Shown: positions 7,233 through 13,541 of the stretch, piece after piece
How the letters are laid out: the number at the start of each line of letters is the position of its first letter
Numbering within the stretch: position 1 is the stretch's first letter
Origin: Rikenella microfusus
Lineage (GTDB): Bacteria > Bacteroidota > Bacteroidia > Bacteroidales > SZUA-534
NCBI GenBank assembly: GCA_020719105.1
Contig: DYQV01000038.1
Location: 1 to 13,541, forward strand
Reading direction: 5' to 3'
Length of the DNA stretch: 13,541 bases
Made by a program: the position numbers and the translations under genes
Notes under the pieces: generated by a model
The model's input: only the letters and a program-made list of their open reading frames with translations
Told to the model about the DNA's origin: nothing
Database searches by the model: none

Positions 7233-9032
7233 ATGAGTCTAAAAGATATTTTACTTCCTTTTAAAGCATGGGCGAATGTTGCAAAAGAACCCGTGTCGCT
7301 TAAAAATCCTATGCGAGAAGGTGCTCCACGATACCGTGGTTTTCACAAAAATGATATTGAAACCTGTATTGGTTGTGGTACTTGTGAAGCCATTTGTGAA
7401 AACGAGGCCATTGTTATGGTTCCGGTTGAAGGTGTTGCAGGGGTTGAAACCAAAAGTGGTGATAGCGGTTTACGTCCGCTCATTGACTATGGACGTTGCT
7501 GCTGGTGCGGTCTGTGTGTTGATATTTGCACCACGCAATCGCTTACTATGAGTAACGAGCATACTTGGGTAGTAACCGATCCGGAAGAACTAAAATTTAT
7601 TCCCGGGGTTGATAAAAAAACATGGGATAACAATGAACTCGGTTGGAAAAAACCAGCTCCCAACTACCATTTTTATGGACAAGAGCGTGTTTCTATGGGT
7701 GAACTACATGCCGAAGAACGTGGTGATTCATTTATTGAATTTGTAAAAGGATATTCGAAAGAACAAGCCCAATTGGAAGCCGACCGTTGTGTAGAATGTG
7801 GCATTTGTACCGCAACGTGTCCAGCTCACATGGGTATTCCTGAATATATAAAAGCAGTGCGTAACAACGACATGGAAGAAGGTTTAAGGGTGCTTTATGC
7901 TACCAACCCGCTTCCGGAAATTTGCGGACGTATATGTACCCACAAATGTGAAGATGTTTGCTCTGTTGGCCAGCAAGGCGAAGCATTATCTATAAGGTGG
8001 TTAAAGCGTTACATTGCCGACCAGATACCATCAGAAAAGTATCATGAAATATTAGATACCCAGAATATTTACAAAGGCGACAAGAAAATTGCCTTGATAG
8101 GTGCCGGACCTGCAAGTTTATCGGCTGCTTATTACTTAAGCCTAATGGGACACAATTGTACAATTTACGAAAAACTTGAGAAAGCCGGAGGTATGATGCG
8201 CTACGGAATTCCATCATATCGTTTGCCTTACGATCAAATTGACAAGGATATTAATTATATTGAGTCATTAGGTGTACAATTTGTGTACAATACGAATGTG
8301 GATGCAGCCAAATTGATGGAACTTAATAAAACCCATGATGTGGTTTATATAGGTACCGGTTTACATTTGGGACGGTCAACGGGAATTCCCGGATCTGATC
8401 ATGAGCATGTTTTCCAAAGCATTGATTTGCTTAGAAAGATTACTCAGGGTGAAGAGATTATGGTTCCTGAAAAAGTAGTTGTTATTGGAGGTGGAAATGT
8501 GGCTATGGATATTACACGGTCAATGGTTCGTTTACAAAAAGCGAAATACGGTAAAGTACACGTTTTAGCTACGTCGCTCGAAAGTGAAGATATTATGCCT
8601 GCCGACCGAGAAGAAGTGGTTGAAGCTCGTGAAGAAGGGGCTATTATTGATCCAGGCTGGGGACCAAAATCCATTGAAATTGTGGATGAAAAAATTAAAG
8701 GATTGCATGTATATAAATGTTTATCGATATTTGACGAGAACAGAAGGTTCAGTCCAAAATTTGATACGGAAGACAAAAAATTCTTTGAAGCCGATATGGT
8801 AATTGAGTCAATTGGTCAGGGAATGGATATTTCATACCTATCGGAGGAGTTAAAGTCGAAATTGACATTTGATCCACGTGGCCGATTAACTGTAAACAAA
8901 AATTTTCAGTCTTCGTTGCCATGGTTATTTGTTGGGGGCGATATGGTTCAAGGACCCGATGTAATTCATGGTATAGCCAACGGACATAAAGCTGCCATTG
9001 GAATTGATTATTATTTAAACTCAAAAAAATAA
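7233..9032 (+). CDS. NuoI/MbsN-like ferredoxin fused to a GltD/NfnL/PreT-type NAD(P)H flavoprotein
   Basis: Domains of this 599-residue protein, in order: (1) residues 30-110, a two-cluster 8Fe ferredoxin like NuoI, with C45xxC48xxC51xxxC55 and C89xxC92xxC95xxxC99; (2) residues 170-250, the GltD-type Fe-S domain, with C186xxC189xxC192xxxC196 and C231, C235, C239, C243; (3) residues 285-599, a flavoprotein with the FAD-binding GAGPASLSAA (290-299), GIPSYRLP (325-332), the pyridine-nucleotide-binding GGGNVAMD (419-426) and the C-terminal FAD motif VGGDMVQGPDVIHG (567-580). The flavoprotein family comprises glutamate synthase beta subunit, NfnL and PreT, all NAD(P)H-dependent. Archaeal MbsN is only the ferredoxin part. 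The fusion suggests that NAD(P)H exchanges electrons with the complex directly. It may also bind the downstream DHOD-like protein, as PreT binds PreA. It lies 58 bases after the L gene. Confidence 0.92.
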   Translation: MSLKDILLPFKAWANVAKEPVSLKNPMREGAPRYRGFHKNDIETCIGCGTCEAICENEAIVMVPVEGVAGVETKSGDSGLRPLIDYGRCCWCGLCVDICTTQSLTMSNEHTWVVTDPEELKFIPGVDKKTWDNNELGWKKPAPNYHFYGQERVSMGELHAEERGDSFIEFVKGYSKEQAQLEADRCVECGICTATCPAHMGIPEYIKAVRNNDMEEGLRVLYATNPLPEICGRICTHKCEDVCSVGQQGEALSIRWLKRYIADQIPSEKYHEILDTQNIYKGDKKIALIGAGPASLSAAYYLSLMGHNCTIYEKLEKAGGMMRYGIPSYRLPYDQIDKDINYIESLGVQFVYNTNVDAAKLMELNKTHDVVYIGTGLHLGRSTGIPGSDHEHVFQSIDLLRKITQGEEIMVPEKVVVIGGGNVAMDITRSMVRLQKAKYGKVHVLATSLESEDIMPADREEVVEAREEGAIIDPGWGPKSIEIVDEKIKGLHVYKCLSIFDENRRFSPKFDTEDKKFFEADMVIESIGQGMDISYLSEELKSKLTFDPRGRLTVNKNFQSSLPWLFVGGDMVQGPDVIHGIANGHKAAIGIDYYLNSKK

Positions 9033-9036
9033 CATC

Positions 9037-10023
9037 ATGAATATAGATTTAAGCACAACATATATGGGGTTGGAATTACGAAATCCTATTATTGCAGCAA
9101 GTTCAGGCTTAACCGATTCTGTAGTTAAAATTAAGGAGTTAGACAAACAGGGAGTGGGTGCTATAGTATTGAAATCAATTTTTGAAGAACAGATTATTCG
9201 CGAAATTGATGCACAAGGGGTGAATAATATGTATGGTACCTATCAGGATGCTGAGAATTACGTTTCATTTTATACCCGCGAGCATAATTTAAATAACTAT
9301 ACCCAGTTAATTCAGGATGCAAAAAATACGGTTGAAATTCCTATTATTGCCAGCATTAACTGCATATCAAAAGGCGAGTGGATTGATTATGCCAAACGCA
9401 TTGCTGAAGCAGGTGCCAATGGCATTGAAATTAATTTATTTATAATGCCAGCTGATGCCAAAAAAACCGGTGCCGAATACGAACAGGCATACTTTGATAT
9501 TGCCAACAGCATAAAACAGCAAATTGACATTCCGGTAGCTTTAAAGTTGAGTTCCTATTTCTCAGGCTTGGCAAATACTATTGTAAAACTTTCAGAAACA
9601 GGCATTTCAAGCCTGGTATTATTTAACCGCTTTTACTCACCTGATATTGATTTAGACTCAGAAAAAATTGTTTCAGGCAATATATACAGTAGCGCATCTG
9701 ACAATGGAAATACCTTGCGTTGGATGAGTTTATTACATGGTAAAGTAAGTTGTAGTATCGCTGCTTCAACAGGCATCCATTCATGGGAAAGTGTAATTAA
9801 AAATATTATGGCAGGTGCAAATGCGGTGCAAATAGCATCGGTGTTGTACGAAAAGGGGATTACCCATGTTCCGGTTATGCTTAAAGAAATGGAAAGTTGG
9901 ATGGCTTCAAAAAATTACAATTCAATAAAAGAAATTATCGGAAAGTTGAGCTCAGCCAAAATAAACAATCCTATGATGTACGAAAGGGCTCAGTTTATGA
10001 AATATTTCTCGAATCATTATTAA
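9037..10023 (+). CDS. Dihydroorotate dehydrogenase-like / PreA-like FMN protein
   Basis: This 328-residue TIM-barrel flavoprotein is of the COG0167 type. The start lies 4 bases after the previous stop, which implies tight co-expression. FMN-binding features are NPIIAASSGLT (16-26), K46 in IVLKS, N108 in SINCIS, N133, K170 in ALKLS, N197 in FNRFYSPDIDLD (196-207), and the phosphate-binding region STGIHSWE (244-251) with AGANAVQIAS (259-268). The loop that carries the catalytic base in class 1 DHODs and dihydropyrimidine dehydrogenase (NLSCP, with a Cys) reads NLFIMP here (133-138), so canonical dihydroorotate oxidation is unlikely. It has no ferredoxin domain, unlike PreA. The arrangement of GltD-like plus DHOD-like proteins recalls dihydropyrimidine dehydrogenase (PreT-PreA), with the clusters moved into the upstream protein. 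The substrate is unknown. NCBI-style naming would be 'dihydroorotate dehydrogenase-like protein'. Confidence 0.85.
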   Translation: MNIDLSTTYMGLELRNPIIAASSGLTDSVVKIKELDKQGVGAIVLKSIFEEQIIREIDAQGVNNMYGTYQDAENYVSFYTREHNLNNYTQLIQDAKNTVEIPIIASINCISKGEWIDYAKRIAEAGANGIEINLFIMPADAKKTGAEYEQAYFDIANSIKQQIDIPVALKLSSYFSGLANTIVKLSETGISSLVLFNRFYSPDIDLDSEKIVSGNIYSSASDNGNTLRWMSLLHGKVSCSIAASTGIHSWESVIKNIMAGANAVQIASVLYEKGITHVPVMLKEMESWMASKNYNSIKEIIGKLSSAKINNPMMYERAQFMKYFSNHY

Positions 10024-10058
10024 AGGCATTACAGTTATTTACCTTAAAAATAGAGATT

Positions 10059-10526
10059 ATGAATATTGAAGATATAATAAAAGGTAAGGGAAAAACCCTG
10101 TTTACAGTTAAAACCAAAACCACAGCATTTGATGCCGTGTCGGTTTTAGATAAAGAACGCGTTGGAGTTTTATTGGTACTTGATGAAAAAGATAATGTTG
10201 CTGGTATTCTTTCGGAACGGGATGTGCTTTACAAATGCTACAATTCAGGTAAAAAACTGGAAGAACAAACCGTTGAAAACCTGATGACAAATGTTGAAGA
10301 CATTATTGTTGGAAAGTTGGATGATACTCCACAACAATTAATGAATATAATGACTAACCAACGAATTCGACATATTCCCATCATCGAAAATGGGAATATT
10401 GTAGGTATTGTTTCCATTGGTGATTTAATTAAACTTGTATTAGAAAACTCTGAAATTGAAAGCCGTAAATTACGCGAGTATATTAAAAATCCATTTGGTA
10501 TTCATATTTACAGCAAAGAATCATAA
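10059..10526 (+). CDS. CBS-pair domain protein
   Basis: This 155-residue cytoplasmic protein consists almost wholly of a CBS (Bateman) pair. CBS1 is at about residues 8-62, with GVLLVLDEKDNVAGILSERD at 36-55; CBS2 is at about 78-130, with RHIPIIENGNIVGIVSIGDL at 104-123. CBS pairs usually bind adenine nucleotides (AMP, ATP, NAD or SAM). The ATG at 10059 is chosen over an in-frame upstream ATG at 9897 because the upstream part overlaps the DHOD-like gene by 127 bases and has no domain of its own, while 10059 starts exactly at the family's usual N terminus (MNIEDIIKGKG). It lies 35 bases after the DHOD-like gene and closes the operon. It may sense nucleotide or redox state for the complex, which is an inference from position. 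Confidence 0.88.
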   Translation: MNIEDIIKGKGKTLFTVKTKTTAFDAVSVLDKERVGVLLVLDEKDNVAGILSERDVLYKCYNSGKKLEEQTVENLMTNVEDIIVGKLDDTPQQLMNIMTNQRIRHIPIIENGNIVGIVSIGDLIKLVLENSEIESRKLREYIKNPFGIHIYSKES

Positions 10527-10535
10527 AATAGAGTA

Positions 10536-10559
10536 GGCAAGCATTTTTTTGCTGCCTTT
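10536..10559 (+). terminator. Candidate terminator of the complex operon
   Basis: A hairpin begins 10 bases after the CBS gene stop. GGCAAGCA at 10536-10543 pairs with TGCTGCC at 10550-10556 around a T-rich loop, with a single bulged A in the left arm. The T tract after the stem is short (TTT, then A). Position at the end of the cluster supports termination; the weak U tract and bulge lower confidence. Confidence 0.5.
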
Positions 10560-10700
10560 ATGAACTGCCATATTATAATAATAAATACGATTGAGCATGC
10601 TTAAAATTGTTTGCTCTCTATTTATAACCGTTTAACTTCTGAGTAACTAAACAGATACATACCGAATGAGTGTGGTTTATCTTTTATCGCCTCTTTCCAT

Positions 10701-10738
10701 TTGACACTATTCTTGAAAAAAAATAGTGCCAATTTTTT
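10701..10738 (+). terminator. Hairpin plus T-run ahead of the octaheme gene (terminator or attenuator)
   Basis: CACTATT at 10705-10711 pairs perfectly with AATAGTG at 10722-10728. After one A/C mismatch, TTG at 10701-10703 pairs with CAA at 10730-10732. The loop is the 10 bases 10712-10721, and six T residues follow at 10733-10738. This is the form of a Rho-independent terminator, although AT-rich. It ends only 43 bases before the octaheme cytochrome start. It could therefore be a second terminator for the upstream operon, with the promoter downstream of it, or a leader attenuator or mRNA 5' structure for the cytochrome operon. Confidence 0.55.
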
Positions 10739-10781
10739 ATAGCGAATGAAAAACATATTTCAAAAATTTAAATAATTACAC

Positions 10782-12392
10782 ATGACTGTTACTAAAAAAG
10801 AAAAATTTGTTAAAGTTTTACTCCTATTTGTTATCGTGCTTTTACCTTGGGTAATTGCAATACTTCTGGTAAAGTCAAATAGAGAAAATAATGAAGCTAT
10901 TTCGGTAAAAATTTATAACTATAAAAATGACTCCTTACCGGAACCTGCCAATCATCACAAATTTAAAATTTTGCAGCAAGAGTTTAATGAGCCTCAGGAA
11001 GTTACTGTAGCTTGTCTATCATGTCATAACAAAACCGGACAAGAAATAATGCATACTTCGCATTGGAACTGGAGCCGGACGGTTATTAATGAAAAGGGCG
11101 ATACTGTTGAATTTGGGAAAAAAAATAGTATTAACAATTTTTGTATTGGAATTGAAACAAACAAACCTCGATGTACAAGCTGCCATATAGGTTATGGTTG
11201 GGACGATAAGGGTTTTGATTTTACGGCAGAAAAAAATATTGACTGTATAGTTTGCCACGACCAAACAGGAACGTATAAAAAATTCCCATCAACTGCTGGT
11301 TATCCTGTTGGTGAAGATATTGTTTTTGAAGGTGAAAAATTTACTGTTCCCAATTACAATTTAATTGCTCAGAATGTAGGTATGCCCAAACGCGAGAACT
11401 GTGGTTCGTGCCACTATTCTGGAGGCGGAGGTAATAACGTAAAACATGGCGACCTTGAAAAGGTACTTACAAATACAAAAAGAGAGGTTGATATTCATAT
11501 GGGAACAGATGGCCAAAATATGAATTGTACCGCATGCCATTTAACAAAGCAACATAACATTCAAGGCCAAATGTATTCTGTTTCATCCGACAATAAGGAC
11601 AGAACAACTTGCCAGCAGTGTCATTCGGATTCACCTCACGAAAATCAGCGAATTAATATGCATGCAAACAAAATTGCTTGCCAAACCTGCCACATTCCAA
11701 CCTACGCAAAGGATGCCCCCACAAAAATGTATTGGGACTGGTCAACTGCAGGCAAACTTAATGCCGATGGAAGCAAAATAACAGAAAAAGACAGCAATGG
11801 AATAGTTACATATCTAAGTATGAAGGGTAATTTTATTTGGGAAAAAAATGTAACACCTGAGTATGTTTGGTTCAATGGTAATGCCAAACAATATTTACTT
11901 GGCGATATAATTGATGATACTGCACAAACTGTAAAACTAAATGAATTATTAGGCAGTTACAACGATCCCAATTCAAAAATAATTCCTGTTAAAGTTCACC
12001 GTGGAAAACAAATTTTTGATCCAATTAATAAAATAGTAATAGTACCTCACCTTTTTGGCAAAGACAGTGCTGCATATTGGAAAGGTTTTAACTGGAATGA
12101 AGCATCTAAAGTTGGAATGGCTTCTGTTGGATTACCCTATAGCGGTGAATATACCTTTATTAAAACTGAAATGTACTGGCCAATAAACCACATGGTTTCA
12201 TCGCGGTACGAAGCCTTAAAATGTGCCGATTGCCATGCACATGAAGGACGACTTGCTTCATTAACTGGATTTTACCTGGTGGGAAGAGATAACAATAATA
12301 AGGTTGATAAATTTGGATTATTATTAATATTAGCCGCTATTGGTGGTGTATTGGTGCACAGTATACTCCGATATATAAAAGTGCAACATTAA
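10782..12392 (+). CDS. Octaheme c-type cytochrome, tetrathionate reductase (OTR) family
   Basis: This 536-residue protein has eight CxxCH heme-binding motifs, beginning at C78, C131, C155, C207, C249, C277, C300 and C481. The long gap before the eighth motif and the N-terminal HHKFKILQQEF (58-68) with CLSCH fit the OTR family of Shewanella. OTR reduces tetrathionate in vitro, and also nitrite and hydroxylamine, and has one active-site heme with a lysine as axial ligand; that lysine cannot be assigned here by eye. An N-terminal hydrophobic segment at 12-30 after several lysines acts as export signal or anchor. A second hydrophobic helix at 511-527 ends in the basic tail RYIKVQH, placing the heme domain in the periplasm. 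The next gene, a cytochrome b, is the likely quinol-oxidising partner. The physiological substrate is uncertain. Confidence 0.93.
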   Translation: MTVTKKEKFVKVLLLFVIVLLPWVIAILLVKSNRENNEAISVKIYNYKNDSLPEPANHHKFKILQQEFNEPQEVTVACLSCHNKTGQEIMHTSHWNWSRTVINEKGDTVEFGKKNSINNFCIGIETNKPRCTSCHIGYGWDDKGFDFTAEKNIDCIVCHDQTGTYKKFPSTAGYPVGEDIVFEGEKFTVPNYNLIAQNVGMPKRENCGSCHYSGGGGNNVKHGDLEKVLTNTKREVDIHMGTDGQNMNCTACHLTKQHNIQGQMYSVSSDNKDRTTCQQCHSDSPHENQRINMHANKIACQTCHIPTYAKDAPTKMYWDWSTAGKLNADGSKITEKDSNGIVTYLSMKGNFIWEKNVTPEYVWFNGNAKQYLLGDIIDDTAQTVKLNELLGSYNDPNSKIIPVKVHRGKQIFDPINKIVIVPHLFGKDSAAYWKGFNWNEASKVGMASVGLPYSGEYTFIKTEMYWPINHMVSSRYEALKCADCHAHEGRLASLTGFYLVGRDNNNKVDKFGLLLILAAIGGVLVHSILRYIKVQH

Positions 12393-12454
12393 AATCATTT
12401 GAAATTTGCTACTTAATCATATAAATATAAAACAGAATTATAAATAAACTTAAC

Positions 12455-13414
12455 ATGAAGAAAAGCACATATATATACGGACGTTTTGAAAGATTTTGGC
12501 ATTGGTCGCAGGCGTTACTTATATTTTTTCTGGTCCTTACCGGATTTGAAGTTCATAGCTCCTATCACATTTTTGGTTTTGAAAACGCAGTTAACTGGCA
12601 TAATTTAGCAGCCTGGGCATTTTTAATATTAATAATTTTTGCCATTTTCTGGCATTTCGTAACTGGTGAGTGGAGACAGTACGTCCCTACCACCAAATAC
12701 ATGAAAGCCCAAATTAATTACTATATATTTGGAATATTCAAGGGTGCTCCGCATCCTACTCACAAAACAATTTACAATAAATTTAATCCCTTACAACGTT
12801 TCACCTATTTAGGACTAAAGCTCATTGTAATTCCTGTTCAAGTTATTTCAGGCTTCTTATTTTTGTATTATATGTCGCCAAATACAGTGCTTGACCATGG
12901 CGGATTAAACACAGTAGCTGTATTACATACCTTAGGTGCATTTTTACTTATTGTGTTTATAATAATTCATGTATATTTAACTACTACTGGTGAAACTCCA
13001 CTAACAAGCATAAAAGCAATGTTAACCGGTTGGGAAGAAGTACATGTTGATAAAGATGAAGAAAACAGAGAACACCTAAAAAGCGCAGTTCAAAAAAGTG
13101 TGGCAGGTTACTATAGAATAAATACCAATGGATACTACGAGGACGTAAATGAAGCTTGGTTAAACCTTTATGGATATAGTAAAGATGAAATAATTGGTAA
13201 ACATTATTCATTATCGAGAGATAAAGAAAACTTAAAAGAGTTAGATGATATTGTACTCAATGTATTACAGGGCAAGCCCATGTCAAACATGATGGTAATA
13301 AGAAAATGTAAAGATGGATCCTTAAAAAAACATTTTCTTTCAGTGAATCCTGTATATGAAAATGATGAAATTGCAGGTATGGAAGGTTTTATTCTAGACA
13401 TAGATGACAAATAA
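12455..13414 (+). CDS. Cytochrome b561/hydrogenase-type cytochrome b with C-terminal PAS domain
   Basis: This protein has 319 residues. Residues 1-195 form a four-helix cytochrome b of the Ni,Fe-hydrogenase/formate dehydrogenase gamma type, with helices at about 17-33, 49-70, 118-139 and 152-174. Candidate heme ligands are H16 (RFWHW), H49 (NWHN), H67 (FWHF), H158 (VLHT) and H172 (IIHV), enough for two b hemes. Residues about 208-319 form a PAS domain, with YYRINTNGYYEDVNEAWLNL at 219-238, YGYSKDEIIGKHY at 239-251, and the C-terminal VNPVYENDEIAGMEGFILDI strand region at 297-316. The start is 62 bases after the octaheme gene. The likely role is to oxidise menaquinol and pass electrons to the periplasmic octaheme cytochrome. 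The cytoplasmic PAS domain is unusual for such a subunit, has no kinase or cyclase output attached, and may tune activity or act as a docking or redox-sensing module. Confidence 0.9.
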   Translation: MKKSTYIYGRFERFWHWSQALLIFFLVLTGFEVHSSYHIFGFENAVNWHNLAAWAFLILIIFAIFWHFVTGEWRQYVPTTKYMKAQINYYIFGIFKGAPHPTHKTIYNKFNPLQRFTYLGLKLIVIPVQVISGFLFLYYMSPNTVLDHGGLNTVAVLHTLGAFLLIVFIIIHVYLTTTGETPLTSIKAMLTGWEEVHVDKDEENREHLKSAVQKSVAGYYRINTNGYYEDVNEAWLNLYGYSKDEIIGKHYSLSRDKENLKELDDIVLNVLQGKPMSNMMVIRKCKDGSLKKHFLSVNPVYENDEIAGMEGFILDIDDK

Positions 13415-13541
13415 ATGATCGTACTTTATAGTTACATGAGATTAAATATTTTAGGTTAAATCTATGTTAGTGAGTTGTGTAAAATAATCAGGGCAACTGA
13501 ATTTAAAACATTCGTTTATAAAACAAAATACTTTATCCACG

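Larger units (their letters stand above)
10527..10781. other. 255-base intergenic region between the two operons
   Basis: This non-coding stretch separates the respiratory-complex cluster from the octaheme cytochrome operon. It holds two hairpins (10536-10559 and 10701-10738) and a small 8-base palindrome AGCATGCT at 10594-10601. The promoter of the downstream operon should lie here, but no clear Bacteroidota promoter (TTTG near -33 with TAnnTTTG near -7) stands out. No RNA gene was recognised. Confidence 0.6.

Noticed and set aside
8444..8776. Minus-strand 110-residue open frame inside the flavoprotein gene
   Set aside because: It is serine-rich antisense of a well-defined coding region with no recognisable motif, so it is a shadow frame. 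The same applies to the other minus-strand and out-of-frame short ORFs.
7233..10023. Reading the flavoprotein and DHOD-like pair as a plain dihydropyrimidine dehydrogenase (PreT-PreA) unrelated to the complex
   Set aside because: The N-terminal NuoI-like double-cluster domain sits exactly where the N subunit is expected in the operon, and the DHOD-like protein lacks the catalytic Cys loop and any ferredoxin domain. It remains a weaker alternative.
9897..10058. Longer 209-residue version of the CBS protein starting at 9897
   Set aside because: The extra 54 residues overlap the DHOD-like gene in another frame and show no domain; the ATG at 10059 fits the family start and normal gene spacing.
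10701..10729. TTGACA at 10701-10706 as a sigma70-type -35 box for the cytochrome operon
   Set aside because: There is no matching -10 at the right distance (the sequence there is TAGTGC), Bacteroidota use a different promoter consensus, and the bases form a terminator-like stem.
13415..13541. Trailing 127 bases after the cytochrome b gene
   Set aside because: No ORF, RNA gene, clear hairpin with T-run or repeat could be supported.

Overview
The window comes from an AT-rich bacterial genome. All intact genes lie on the plus strand. Start codons are preceded by A-rich leaders with no consistent Shine-Dalgarno sequence, and the proteins look like those of the Bacteroidota. An anaerobic or facultative member of the Bacteroidales/Marinilabiliales type is the best guess. 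That assignment rests on style and protein character, not on a marker gene.

Region 1 (1 to about 10526) is a probable single transcription unit for a large membrane-bound respiratory complex of the Mrp/MBH/MBS/complex I superfamily. In order it holds the tail of an upstream gene, an MrpC/NuoK-like subunit, a giant 1041-residue protein made of two complete antiporter-like (MrpD/NuoN-type) pumps, a NuoH-like subunit, NuoB-, NuoC- and NuoD-like subunits, a NuoI-like ferredoxin domain fused to a GltD/NfnL/PreT-type NAD(P)H flavoprotein, a PreA/dihydroorotate dehydrogenase-like flavoprotein and a CBS-pair protein. The order G, H-H', M, J, K, L, N is that of the archaeal MBS (formerly MBX) sulfane-sulfur reductase operon of Pyrococcus, not that of MBH hydrogenase or of complex I. 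The residues agree. The NuoD-like subunit has lost one cysteine from each of the two NiFe-binding CxxC pairs (C92xxE95 and C388xxE391). The NuoB-like subunit contains only three cysteines in total (C81, C146, C176), so its proximal [4Fe-4S] cluster should have one iron without a protein ligand, which is the arrangement proposed as the catalytic site of MBS. The quinone-site histidine and tyrosine of complex I are also absent. The complex is therefore predicted to be an ion-pumping reductase of sulfane sulfur, disulfide or a related acceptor. The fused flavoprotein suggests that NAD(P)(H) is an electron partner in place of, or as well as, free ferredoxin.

Region 2 (10527 to 10781) is a 255-base gap with two hairpins resembling Rho-independent terminators. 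It separates the first operon from the second.

Region 3 (10782 to 13414) encodes an octaheme c-type cytochrome of the tetrathionate reductase (OTR) family, with membrane anchors at both ends. It is followed by a four-helix diheme-type cytochrome b that carries a C-terminal PAS domain. Together they look like a quinol-to-periplasm electron transfer pair that reduces a sulfur or nitrogen oxyanion. If both readings hold, the locus pairs cytoplasmic sulfane-sulfur or disulfide reduction with periplasmic oxyanion reduction. The last 127 bases hold nothing recognisable.
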